A stretch of DNA of 64,000 nucleotides from Phaeodactylibacter luteus (lineage in GTDB: Bacteria; Bacteroidota; Bacteroidia; Chitinophagales; Saprospiraceae): the NCBI RefSeq assembly GCF_007993045.1, contig NZ_VOOR01000021.1, positions 1 through 64,000 on the forward strand, read 5' to 3'. Below the pieces are notes generated by a model. The model saw only the letters and a list, made by a program, of their open reading frames with translations, had not been told where the DNA came from and searched no databases. The stretch's first letter is position 1, and each line of letters opens with the position of its first letter. A program made the translations under genes and the position numbers. Of this stretch, positions 36,277 to 45,252 are shown one piece after another.

Positions 36277-36367
36277 ATGCCGTGGTAAAGTTGTGCCTAC
36301 ACCGAGTTAGGTATATTCTGAGTATTCTGCTCAATCGTGGCACAGCATCCGGGATTGCCTATTTATC

Positions 36368-36383
36368 TTTACCTTAAGGTAAA
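36368..36383 (+). promoter_or_regulatory. 16-bp perfect palindrome before susC-like gene
   Basis: TTTACCTTAAGGTAAA is a perfect palindrome 11 bases before the ATG of the SusC-type gene. It overlaps a -7-like TATCTTTA (36364-36371). It could be an operator for a regulator or a small leader hairpin. Confidence 0.5.
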
Positions 36384-36394
36384 AAAGCAGGCTT

Positions 36395-39373
36395 ATGGGC
36401 AGGTTCGCTACAGTGGTTATGTTTCTCTTTTGCGCTTACGGGGGCTGGTCTCAGGTGCAAACCGTTTCTGGCACAGTGCGCAGTACTTCGGGAGAGCCCC
36501 TCATCGGTGCAACGATACTGCTCAAAGGCACTGGGCGGGGCACAGCTACCGATTTCGAAGGGCGGTACAGCCTTGCCCTGCCGGACAGCAGTGCCGTACT
36601 GCTGTTCTCTTATACGGGCATGCAGCCTCAGACGATAACGGTGGCTGGGCGTTCCCGGGTGGACGTGCTACTGCGGGAGGACGTACAGATGATAGACGAG
36701 GTCGTGGTCACTGCCTACACAGGGGAGCAGAAGCAGAGGGACATCGTGGGCAGCTATGAGCAGGTGAGCGGAGACGAGCTGCTGCCGCAGCGCCCTGTGG
36801 AAAGTTTTGATAAAATGCTCGATGGCCAGATAGCGGGCGTACAAGTTGAGCTCAATACCGGGGAGCCGGGGCTGCCCGTGCAGGTGCGCATACGCGGCAA
36901 CAACTCTCTGCCTCCGGTCAATTCCAATGACGTAGTAGCATCCGGGCAGCCGTTGTTCGTTTTGGACGGGGTGCCCCTGTACGATGTGTCTGAGACGAAC
37001 ACCGCCAATACCCCTTTCAGCACCACCCTGGACCAACAGCTCAACCCACTGATGTTTGTCCGCCCGGAGGACATTGAGTCGATCACCGTTTTGAAGGATG
37101 CTTCGGCTACAGCCATTTATGGGGCCAACGCAGCCAATGGGGTCATCCTGATTACCACCAAGCAGGGCAAAGCAGGGCGTACCAAGATCACCGGGGGGGT
37201 GAGCACGGGTTTTTCCCGCCTGATCAACCCTGTACGCTACCTGGATACAGAAGAGTATATCTCTCTGGCCAGGGAAACCCTCTTCAACTCTGGCGGCAAC
37301 CCGGAGGATGCCGGCCCTATTGATGTAGAGACCGATTGGCCGGCACTGACGCAGCGGCAGGGCTCCGTGACCAATGCCAGCCTTTCCCTGAATGGGGGCA
37401 ACGACAAAACAAAGTTTTACTTGTCGGCAGGCTATTTCAAAGAGAATGCCATTTCAAGGGGCAACGGGCTGGAGCGCATCACACTGCGCTCCAACCTCAA
37501 TACGGGCCTGAGCGATAAGCTGAGCCTCCGTTTTGGCTTTTCCGGCGGCTATGTGTACAAAGCTTCTTTCAGCGACTTTGGCGCTTTCACTTATCCGCCC
37601 AACCAATCCCCTTTCAACGCAGACGGCTCCTTCAATAACGGCGGCTTTTTCATCAACCGGCCCAACCCGTTGGCAGCTTTGGCTCAGAACGAGTTTTTTC
37701 ACCACGCTTATTCGGTCAACAACAACCTGCAGCTTACCTATGAGCCAGTGCCGGGCCTGCAGCTCAGGGCCATGGGGGGCATAGACGGCTACCTTCAGCT
37801 GCAGTATCAGTACTTCTCTGCTCTTAATGGCTCTGGCCGCACCGTCAACGGGCGGGGGCGGCGGTTCACCCGCGGCAACCTGCAGTGGGTGGCCAACGCT
37901 CAGGCCAGCTATCAAAAAGCCTTCGGAGAGCACCACCTCAGTGCACTTGCTGGCACAGAGGCTAATCAGCAGACGACCTACAGGCAGCGCATCACGGCCT
38001 CCAATTTCCCTTCCGATCAGCTGAGGGAGTTCTGGACGGTGGATGTGTCAGACATTGATGCTGACGAGTCCAACTACCAAGATGCTACGCAGTCGTTTTA
38101 TGCTCAGGCTTCCTACGACTATGCCTACCGTTATTACTTTACCGTGAGCGCCCGGCGGGATGCTTCCTCTATATTTGGGGGCGATGTGCAGGCGGGCAAC
38201 TTTTTCTCTGCCGGCCTGGCTTGGGCTTTTTCCGAAGAGGCAGCCTTGGCAGAGGCCGGCTGGCTCAGCTTTGGCAAGCTCCGCTTTTCTTATGGCCTTA
38301 CCGGAAATTCCCGTTTGGGCACCTACAGCGCACGGGGGCTGTACGGCTATAGCCCCGCCTACCTCTATGGTGGCAACATCGGGCTAGCCCCCACCGCCCC
38401 GGCCAATGAATCCCTTACTTGGGAGCTGGTGCGCAAGTACAACTTCGCTATCGACCTGGAGTTTTTGCAGGGGCGGCTCAAAGCTACGGTAGAGCATTAC
38501 CGCAATTTTACAGAAGATGCCATTTACACCATACCAGTGCCTTTGGAGAGCGGCTTCGCTAATATTGTGACCAATGCTGCCGATCAGCGGAACGTTGGCT
38601 GGGAAGCCAGCATACAGACGGTGAACATTCAGGGAGAGCTGAGGTGGTCCACCCGGTTCAATATTGCCCGCAACCGCAATCAGCTGACCCGCATTGATGC
38701 AGAGCGCTTCCCCGCAAGCACGTTCAACAGCCGCGGGCTGGTCGTTGGCGAAAATTCGAGCGTGCTGTACGGCGTCCCTTTTGCTGGCATTGACCCCTAC
38801 AACGGTAAGCAGCTCTTCTTCCTGCCCGATGGCAGTATCACAGATGACCACCGGCTGCTCAACGAGCCTGAAAATTGGGTGCCTGTGGGGCAGTCTGCGC
38901 CCGATTGGTACGGAGGGGTGTCCAATACCTTTTCTTACAAAGGGCTTACCCTGGACGTCTTGGTCAGCTACTCTTATGGCGGGGATGTACTGGTCGACCC
39001 CCTCACTTTTACCGACGGGCGGCAAATCCTGATCAACAACCAAAGTGCCAATCAGCTGGACCGCTGGCAGCAGCCCGGTGATCTGACCGACACGCCCCGC
39101 CTGCATCAGAGCACGCCCATACAGCGCAACAACACCCGCTATCTGTTCGACAACGACTTCCTGCGCTTAGCCAATGCCAGCCTGCAATATCAGCTGCCGG
39201 CCAGATGGCTGGATGCCATTGGTATCACCCGGCTTTCTGTGCAAGCGCAAGCCAACAACCTGGGCTATCTGTACAGCACCCGCGCCCGGGCAGGCCGCAA
39301 TGGGGTAGCAGCTTATCGTTTCCGTTTCCCCGAAGCCCAGGCTTTTATGTTTGGGCTCAACCTGACCCTCTAA
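36395..39373 (+). CDS. SusC/RagA family TonB-linked outer membrane protein
   Basis: This 992-residue receptor has a signal peptide (MGRFATVVMFLFCAYGGWSQ), a carboxypeptidase-regulatory-like domain (VSGTVRSTSGEPLIGATILL), a TonB box and SusC signature region (IDEVVVTAYTGEQKQRDIVG), a plug domain (VRIRGNNSLPP; PLFVLDGVPLYD; ASATAIYGANAANGVILITTKQG) and a 22-strand-type barrel to the C-terminus. With the SusD protein it should import a large nutrient across the outer membrane. It heads a five-gene cluster (36395-44716) with very short gaps. Confidence 0.95.
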   Translation: MGRFATVVMFLFCAYGGWSQVQTVSGTVRSTSGEPLIGATILLKGTGRGTATDFEGRYSLALPDSSAVLLFSYTGMQPQTITVAGRSRVDVLLREDVQMIDEVVVTAYTGEQKQRDIVGSYEQVSGDELLPQRPVESFDKMLDGQIAGVQVELNTGEPGLPVQVRIRGNNSLPPVNSNDVVASGQPLFVLDGVPLYDVSETNTANTPFSTTLDQQLNPLMFVRPEDIESITVLKDASATAIYGANAANGVILITTKQGKAGRTKITGGVSTGFSRLINPVRYLDTEEYISLARETLFNSGGNPEDAGPIDVETDWPALTQRQGSVTNASLSLNGGNDKTKFYLSAGYFKENAISRGNGLERITLRSNLNTGLSDKLSLRFGFSGGYVYKASFSDFGAFTYPPNQSPFNADGSFNNGGFFINRPNPLAALAQNEFFHHAYSVNNNLQLTYEPVPGLQLRAMGGIDGYLQLQYQYFSALNGSGRTVNGRGRRFTRGNLQWVANAQASYQKAFGEHHLSALAGTEANQQTTYRQRITASNFPSDQLREFWTVDVSDIDADESNYQDATQSFYAQASYDYAYRYYFTVSARRDASSIFGGDVQAGNFFSAGLAWAFSEEAALAEAGWLSFGKLRFSYGLTGNSRLGTYSARGLYGYSPAYLYGGNIGLAPTAPANESLTWELVRKYNFAIDLEFLQGRLKATVEHYRNFTEDAIYTIPVPLESGFANIVTNAADQRNVGWEASIQTVNIQGELRWSTRFNIARNRNQLTRIDAERFPASTFNSRGLVVGENSSVLYGVPFAGIDPYNGKQLFFLPDGSITDDHRLLNEPENWVPVGQSAPDWYGGVSNTFSYKGLTLDVLVSYSYGGDVLVDPLTFTDGRQILINNQSANQLDRWQQPGDLTDTPRLHQSTPIQRNNTRYLFDNDFLRLANASLQYQLPARWLDAIGITRLSVQAQANNLGYLYSTRARAGRNGVAAYRFRFPEAQAFMFGLNLTL

Positions 39374-39380
39374 ATGACAA

Positions 39381-40856
39381 ATGGTTATGAGATCTCTCAC
39401 TTTGTTTTTTAGCGCTACCCTACTACTGGGCACAGCTTGCCAAGGCCTGCTCGATGTCGCCCCACAAGACCAAATCTCCAATGAAGAAGCATTGAGCAGC
39501 CCGGAGGGCATTCAGGCAGCGATGGCTGGCGCTTACAGCACCCTGGGGGAGAGCGGTTATTATCTGCGGGCCATGGTAGCTTACCCGGAGCTGGCCGGCC
39601 ATCTTGCCCCCAACCCCGATGCAGTCAGTTCAGGCGATTTTTCTGGCAACCTGGCCACGCCTATTGTCGACTTAAGGGATGCTCATTCTTTCGCATTGCA
39701 GCCCACTTACGAGGACAGCAGCCTCGATGAGTTTTACCGGGTTTTGTACATCTTGCTGGGGCGGGTGAACAACATCCTCGAAGCGCTCCCCGCTGTAGAA
39801 GGGCTCACGGAGGCGGAGCGGAACAGCCTGCAAGGGGAGGCGCTGGCCCTCAGGGCCCTAGCTCATTTTGACCTCCTCCGGCTGTATGCACAGCCTTATC
39901 GTTTCACTCCCAATGCGGCCCATCCTGGAGTGGTCTTATTGGATGCTCCGTTGCCGGTGACCGCCCGCCCTGCCCGGAGCACAGTAGCGGAGGGGTTCAG
40001 CTTGGTCGAGGCCGATCTGCTGCAGGCCATCACCCTGCTCAATTCATTTGCGCAGCGTACTACTGAAGCAGTCTGGCTGACGCCTACTGCCGCGAGGGGG
40101 CTCCTGGCCCGGATATACGCTTACCGCGAAAATTGGGAAGGGGTGGTAGAACAGGCGAGCCGCGTGATCGAAAGCGGAGGCCTTGCCCTGCTCAACCCCG
40201 GGGAGTATGTCGATACCTGGGCACAGCAATTGCCCAGCCCGGAGGCCATCTGGTACGTTGACTTGCAGCGCCACCGCAATGCAGATCCTAGTTCTACCGG
40301 GCTTATCTTCTCCATGGCCCGCGTGGCCGGCGTGCCCGAAGACCTGGAAGTAGTGCCTTATGCGCGGGTGAGCAATGACCTGCTGTCTTTGTACGGAGAA
40401 GAAGACTTGCGGCGGGAGCTCTTCATAGAAGTTGGTGGGCAGGCCTACTGCCGCAAATATAGTCTGCGCCCCAATTATGTCAGCAACTTCCCAATACTGC
40501 GCCTCTCCGAGCTTTTCCTGCTGCGCGCAGAAGCCTACGCGGCCCTTGGGCAGGATGCCCTTGCACAGGCAGATTACAACCTCATACACCAAAGGGCTGT
40601 AGATGATGCCCCTGCTATTGGCCTGACTGGGCAGGCGCTTCGAGATGAAATCTTCAAGGAGCGCCGCAGGGAGCTCGCCTTAGAAGGCCATTTGCTATTT
40701 GACCTGGCACGCACCGGAAGGGGAGTGGAGCGGCAGGACTGCCTGCCTGGCAATTTGAACTGCAGCCTTCCTTTCCCAGATTTCCGCTTTGTGCTGCCTA
40801 TCCCCCAATCGGCCTTGAACGCTAATCCAAATTTAACCCAGAATGAAGGTTATTAA
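39381..40856 (+). CDS. SusD/RagB family nutrient-binding lipoprotein
   Basis: This 491-residue protein has a lipoprotein signal (FFSATLLLGTACQG), SusD-like TPR helices and the C-terminal block FKERRRELALEGHLLFDLARTGRG, a SusD hallmark. It forms the lid over the SusC barrel. It starts 8 bases after susC; a start two codons later is possible. Its last 14 bases overlap the next gene. Confidence 0.94.
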   Translation: MVMRSLTLFFSATLLLGTACQGLLDVAPQDQISNEEALSSPEGIQAAMAGAYSTLGESGYYLRAMVAYPELAGHLAPNPDAVSSGDFSGNLATPIVDLRDAHSFALQPTYEDSSLDEFYRVLYILLGRVNNILEALPAVEGLTEAERNSLQGEALALRALAHFDLLRLYAQPYRFTPNAAHPGVVLLDAPLPVTARPARSTVAEGFSLVEADLLQAITLLNSFAQRTTEAVWLTPTAARGLLARIYAYRENWEGVVEQASRVIESGGLALLNPGEYVDTWAQQLPSPEAIWYVDLQRHRNADPSSTGLIFSMARVAGVPEDLEVVPYARVSNDLLSLYGEEDLRRELFIEVGGQAYCRKYSLRPNYVSNFPILRLSELFLLRAEAYAALGQDALAQADYNLIHQRAVDDAPAIGLTGQALRDEIFKERRRELALEGHLLFDLARTGRGVERQDCLPGNLNCSLPFPDFRFVLPIPQSALNANPNLTQNEGY

Positions 40857-41397
40857 TACCAAAGACATGGCACTTTTCTTTGCCCGAGGCGCTGCCTTTG
40901 GCCCCATCCTGGCTATAGCATTGGCGCTGTCGGGCTGTGAAGACCCTCGGCCGACGCAGCGGGAAGGCAACCTCTTTGACCCCGATAACGCATTTATCCG
41001 TTTTAACTACGACAATCAAGTGAATGAGCCGGCGAAAGACAGTGTAGTGCTGAGCAGGTCATCAGCAGAGGATACCCTATTGGCCATCCCGGTTGCACTT
41101 TCTGCGGCCCCTCAGGAAGAGGAAGTGCTCTTTTCGCTTTCTGTCACTGCTCCCGACAGCCTGGCGCCTGGCCTGTTTTATACGCTGGCCGGGGAAGACG
41201 GGGAAGCTGTCATCGGGCGCAACCTGAGCCTGCCACCGGGCACATTTGATTATGAAATCACCTTTCACCGCGCAGACACCCTGCCCTTGAGCGGCCGGGC
41301 CACCTTGCAGCTGGAGCGTGTCAGCCCTGATTTTATCCACCTAGGGTTCCCCGGATCGGGCAGGGGGCGTACTTTCGAACTTATTTTTAAAGATTAG
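40843..41397 (+). CDS. SusCD-associated lipoprotein, DUF4843-like
   Basis: This 184-residue lipoprotein has a signal ending LAIALALSGCEDP. The body is a beta-sandwich with the phrase TFDYEITFHRAD, resembling the DUF4843 / Calx-beta-like lipoproteins often encoded after SusD. It overlaps susD by 14 bases and ends 3 bases before the next lipoprotein gene, indicating a single operon. It probably binds ligand at the cell surface; this is inference. Confidence 0.7.
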   Translation: MKVINTKDMALFFARGAAFGPILAIALALSGCEDPRPTQREGNLFDPDNAFIRFNYDNQVNEPAKDSVVLSRSSAEDTLLAIPVALSAAPQEEEVLFSLSVTAPDSLAPGLFYTLAGEDGEAVIGRNLSLPPGTFDYEITFHRADTLPLSGRATLQLERVSPDFIHLGFPGSGRGRTFELIFKD

Positions 41398-41400
41398 CCT

Positions 41401-42324
41401 ATGAAGACCGTCAATATGTTTGCTTGCTTATGTTTATTGTTGGGCTGGCTGGGCTGTGAGCAAGAGCAGCCCCTTGGCAATCCTGCCCCGCCAACAGCCG
41501 GCTTTGGCAACCTAACCGCGGCGGTAGTAGTCGATAGTTTCTTGGATGTGCAGCTGCTGTTGAGCAAGCCGTTGGAGAGGCCGCTGGAAGTAGAGGCCGC
41601 TGTAGAAGGGGATGCAGTAGCCGGAGAAGATTTTGTCTTGGAAGGGGGCAACCGCTTTGTCTTGGAACCTGGGCAGCTCAACGGCGTGGTCCGGGTGCGG
41701 GCTTTGCCCAGCGACGACCCTACCCGCCTAGACCGTATAGTGCAGTTGCGTTTGCTGCCTACCGAAGGAGTAAGGCTTGCCGAAGGCCGGGAAGTGCTTA
41801 CGCTGGTATTCTCTTTGGGCGGGCAGGTCAACCTGGAGCTTTGGGCGCCCAATGAGACTTTCCCGCAATTGTTTGGGTATACCTCTTTTGGCCCGGAGCC
41901 GGTAGCTACTGGCCGTACCAACGAGTTTTTCGCTTTCGCTTTCGCCAGCCGGACTACCCCGGATGTCATCGGCTTTTACCACCCCAACCCTGATTGGGGG
42001 GTTAATGCTTTCAATATGATACGGATATACAGCGACTTTAATGTCTCCTCTGCTTCCGCTTTCATCCGTATCCCGGAAGCCCTCAAGTTTTCCCCCGACA
42101 GCCCCGGGGCATCCTTCGGCACTGTGGAGGTCATCCCGCAAATGGTGACGGTGACCCGTATGGAAAGTTCTGGACTGCCGCCCTTTGAAATTGGCATTAG
42201 CGGTGGCGGGGCCTACGATGAGCGCACCGGCACTATACAGCTGGACGTGTTTTTTGATGAGACGGCCATAGGCGGAGCAGAAAATGTATTACGCAAGTAC
42301 GTCTTGGAGGCGGAGCGCAGATGA
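41401..42324 (+). CDS. SusCD-associated lipoprotein with Calx-beta-like domain
   Basis: This 307-residue lipoprotein has the signal MFACLCLLLGWLGCEQ. Residues 40-140 resemble a Calx-beta domain (VEGDAVAGEDFVLEGGNRFVLEPGQ), and the rest is another beta-rich domain. It sits in the SusCD operon and likely acts as an extra surface-exposed binding protein. The ligand is unknown. Confidence 0.7.
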   Translation: MKTVNMFACLCLLLGWLGCEQEQPLGNPAPPTAGFGNLTAAVVVDSFLDVQLLLSKPLERPLEVEAAVEGDAVAGEDFVLEGGNRFVLEPGQLNGVVRVRALPSDDPTRLDRIVQLRLLPTEGVRLAEGREVLTLVFSLGGQVNLELWAPNETFPQLFGYTSFGPEPVATGRTNEFFAFAFASRTTPDVIGFYHPNPDWGVNAFNMIRIYSDFNVSSASAFIRIPEALKFSPDSPGASFGTVEVIPQMVTVTRMESSGLPPFEIGISGGGAYDERTGTIQLDVFFDETAIGGAENVLRKYVLEAERR

Positions 42325-42391
42325 CTATGTATATCTATCTCTTTGTTTAACAGCGGCAGGGCGCAGGCCGGCCGCTATAAAAATCAATTTG

Positions 42392-44716
42392 ATGAAATCT
42401 TTTTTCACACTTTTTCCCATTTTTTTGGCGCTTGGGCTTGCGGCACAGCCAGTCTTGGTCAAAGACATTTATCCGGGCGACGATGCCGGCCCGCGCAATT
42501 TCACCCCTTTTGGGGATATGCTCATCTTCCGGGCAGAATCCCCTGATGCAGGGGTGGAGCCTTGGATTACAGATGGCACTGAAGCAGGTACCTTTATGCT
42601 GGGCGACCTCAACCCGGACCCAGAAGTAGCCAACGGCAACTCCAACCCCAGTGATTTTACCATCTACAATGGGCTAGTCTACTTCAAGGCGGATGATGGG
42701 GTGTTGGGCGATGAGTTTTTTGTCACCGATGGCACCGTAGCGGGGACGCAGTTTTTCCTGGACATCCAGGAAGGCGATGGCAACGGCAACCCATTTGACA
42801 TCGTCCTTTACAATGGGCTCATGTACTTTACGGCCAACGACGGGGAGGTCAGCTCTGAGCTCTGGTCCTCAGATGGCACTGCTGCGGGCACTAGCCTGGT
42901 CATCGACATTCAAGAGGGCAGTGGCCCGGGCAACCCCAACTTCAAGACCGTATTCAACGGGGAGCTCTTTTTTACGGCCAATGACGGGCTGGTTGGCTCT
43001 GAGCTTTGGAAAAGCGACGGCACTGCTGCGGGCACGGTCTTGGTAAAGGACATCCGCGATGGCGGCAACTCCCTGCCTTCTCAGTTTACAGCGGTAGGCG
43101 ACCTGCTGTTCTTCCGTGCTAAAGATGGCGTGAACGGGACCGAGCTTTGGGCTACCGATGGCACCACCGAAGGGACCTACCTGGTAAAAGACATCAACCC
43201 GGGCAGTGGCAGTGGCTCTCCGGGCAACTTGTTCAGCTTTGGCGGGCTGCTCTTCTTCGAGGCCGATAATGGCGCAGATGGCGATGAGCTGTGGGTCAGC
43301 GATGGCACCGAGGCAGGCACGATGATGGTGCTGGACATCAACCCGGGCAGTGATAATAGCGATCCTGGGCAGTTTACGAATATCTTGGGCATCCTGGCTT
43401 TATTTACAGCAGACGACGGCGCTGCCGGCGAGGAGCTATGGGAATTGTCTGTGGAAGAGGAAGGCAACCCTGCTTCTGTAGTAGTCGGGCTGCTCGATGA
43501 TATAAACCCTGGACCGGAAGGCAGCGATCCTGAAGATCTAGTTTTTAGCGGCTCTGCGATCTACTTCAGCGCTACCACTGCCGATTTTGGACAGGAGCTC
43601 TACGAGTACGCCGTGGATATGGATAGTGCCGTCCGTATTTCAGACATCAACACAGCTGGCGATGCTGACATAGACGATATCGTGCGGGTGGGCAACCGGC
43701 TGTTTTTCGAAGCTACAGACGGAACCTCGGGCGATGAGCTCTGGACTTTGGAGATACCGATCGCTGAGCTGACGATAGCTAGGGATGGTGCCGATCTTGT
43801 TTCAGGAGATACGCTCGATTTCGGTCAGGTTTTCATCAGTGAGGCCGGTGCTGCGGAGCTTCAGTTGAGCAATGCGGGCAACGGTGTACTAGTCCTTTAT
43901 GATGGCGACCTCACTGGGGGGCTGCCTTTGCCGTTTACGATACAGGAACTGGAGGAAGAGCTCGAGCTCTTGGGCAGCGGGGAAAGCCTTTCGCTTACTG
44001 CTGGCTTCCTGCCTACCGAGCCAGGCACTTTCGTGCAAAACCTGCGCATCCTCAGCTCTGACCCCAATGCCCCGGTATTTGAACTGGTGCTGAGAGGGGA
44101 AGCGGTGGTGCCCGCTGCTGTCCTGGAAGTCTCACTGGATGAGATGCCCTTGGAAAGCGCATTCAGCTATGATTTTGGCACGGTACTGCTGGGCGGGCAG
44201 GCCACTGAGGAGTTTGCCATTTCCAACTTGGGCAACATCCCCCTGAACATCGCGGGCGTTACGCTCAGCGACGAGGTGCAGTTCTCCATCACTGAGCTGG
44301 AGAGCCCGCTGGCGGCAGGGTCACAGGACACCTTCCTGCTCGCTTTTGCGCCTGCATCTATAGGGCTTCAGCAGGCTACGCTGGCCATTGCTACAGATGC
44401 TCTGGAGGGCGGTGAATTCACCTTTAACCTGTCTGGCACAGGCGAAATGGAGTCGGGTACGCAAGAGCTGAATCTATTGGAAGCATTGGTATTCCCCAAC
44501 CCCGCTATGGAGGCCCTTCAGGTGCGTTTGGAAAGAGGGCTAGATGGGGCACAAGCCCGCGTGTTCGATGGGCAGGGGCGTCTGGTTTGGGCTGCTGAAG
44601 TGCCTGCGCAGGCACAGCTGTTGCAAGTGGCAGTGGGCAATCTGCCGGCTGGTGCTTACGTTCTGGATATCCGCAATGCCGCCTACCGAGGCACTTATCC
44701 TTTTGTAAAGCAGTAA
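42392..44716 (+). CDS. ELWxxDGT-repeat protein with T9SS sorting domain
   Basis: This secreted protein of about 774 residues starts with MKSFFTLFPIFLALGLAAQ. Residues 25-440 carry repeated ELWxxDGTxxGT units (ELWSSDGTAAGT, ELWKSDGTAAGT, ELWATDGTTEGT, ELWVSDGTEAGT), expected to form a beta-propeller. Two ASPM/SPD-2/Hydin-like (choice-of-anchor D) domains follow (LDFGQVFISEAGAAELQLSN; FDFGTVLLGG-like). The sorting domain starts VFPNPAMEALQVRL and ends YRGTYPFVKQ. An earlier in-frame ATG at 42284 overlaps the previous gene; 42392 directly precedes the signal peptide. It completes the SusCD cluster. Confidence 0.88.
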   Translation: MKSFFTLFPIFLALGLAAQPVLVKDIYPGDDAGPRNFTPFGDMLIFRAESPDAGVEPWITDGTEAGTFMLGDLNPDPEVANGNSNPSDFTIYNGLVYFKADDGVLGDEFFVTDGTVAGTQFFLDIQEGDGNGNPFDIVLYNGLMYFTANDGEVSSELWSSDGTAAGTSLVIDIQEGSGPGNPNFKTVFNGELFFTANDGLVGSELWKSDGTAAGTVLVKDIRDGGNSLPSQFTAVGDLLFFRAKDGVNGTELWATDGTTEGTYLVKDINPGSGSGSPGNLFSFGGLLFFEADNGADGDELWVSDGTEAGTMMVLDINPGSDNSDPGQFTNILGILALFTADDGAAGEELWELSVEEEGNPASVVVGLLDDINPGPEGSDPEDLVFSGSAIYFSATTADFGQELYEYAVDMDSAVRISDINTAGDADIDDIVRVGNRLFFEATDGTSGDELWTLEIPIAELTIARDGADLVSGDTLDFGQVFISEAGAAELQLSNAGNGVLVLYDGDLTGGLPLPFTIQELEEELELLGSGESLSLTAGFLPTEPGTFVQNLRILSSDPNAPVFELVLRGEAVVPAAVLEVSLDEMPLESAFSYDFGTVLLGGQATEEFAISNLGNIPLNIAGVTLSDEVQFSITELESPLAAGSQDTFLLAFAPASIGLQQATLAIATDALEGGEFTFNLSGTGEMESGTQELNLLEALVFPNPAMEALQVRLERGLDGAQARVFDGQGRLVWAAEVPAQAQLLQVAVGNLPAGAYVLDIRNAAYRGTYPFVKQ

Positions 44717-44937
44717 GCCTCTCGTTTGTCGGGCTGGGCAAGTCTTTTGGCTCTTACCCGGTTTTTGGCAAAAACTGCGTAAATTGAAAGCGGGGGAACA
44801 GCGCTTGAGTAGGGCTGTCTCCCGCCTTCTTTCATTTGACGTGATGCGCCGGGCAGTACAGTGGGGCGGAATGGGGGCAGACACAAGCACTTTTTCTAGG
44901 CGCTAAGAGATGCTATGTTATTATCCTAATAAGCCCT

Positions 44938-44962
44938 TAGCTCAAGCTGAGCGACTGAAAAA
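44938..44962 (+). repeat. Short repeated palindromic motif, copy 1
   Basis: TAGCTCAAGCTGAGC-N2-CTGAAAAAG contains a GCTCA-AGC-TGAGC inverted repeat. The same motif occurs at 54969-54993, with a weaker similarity (GCTATGxT...TTAT) 20-30 bases upstream of both. Confidence 0.55.
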
Positions 44963-45018
44963 GGATAGTATGGAAAGGGGGGGATAGCGATTCCCGCCCA
45001 TACTGTAATTATCTGCGG

Positions 45019-45216
45019 AGGCGAAAACCGAAACACCGCAGGCGTTCATACCCTTCGTGCCTTAGGCTGGCATTGGCCTAGCGCTGCGCAGGGGCGGCAG
45101 GCCCGATAGGGCCGAGCGGATAGCGAGCCCCGGAGCATAGCGGCACCTGCCCCTTGGCAGGGGCAGGCCCCCATCCTTGCGGCAGGTCCAAGAAAATGAG
45201 AATTTGGTTTGCGCCC
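45019..45216 (-). repeat. Family A repeat, copy A7 (MITE-like)
   Basis: This 198-bp copy is inverted. The minus-strand left terminus is GGGCGCAAACCAAATTCTCA, close to consensus; the other end (AGGCGAAAACCGAAACACCG) is more diverged. Flanking 8-mers ATCTGCGG (45011-45018) and AACTCCGG (45217-45224) match at 6 of 8 positions. It ends 36 bases before the peroxidase ATG. Confidence 0.82.
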
Positions 45217-45252
45217 AACTCCGGGGCATTAATTCATTTAATACAGGCAGTT

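Larger units (their letters stand above)
44717..45252. other. Intergenic region with a shared motif and repeat A7
   Basis: The first 300 bases hold no gene. A 25-bp motif TAGCTCAAGCTGAGC plus CTGAAAAAG at 44938-44962 recurs near 54969. Repeat A7 occupies 45019-45216. No intrinsic terminator was found for the SusCD operon. Confidence 0.5.
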
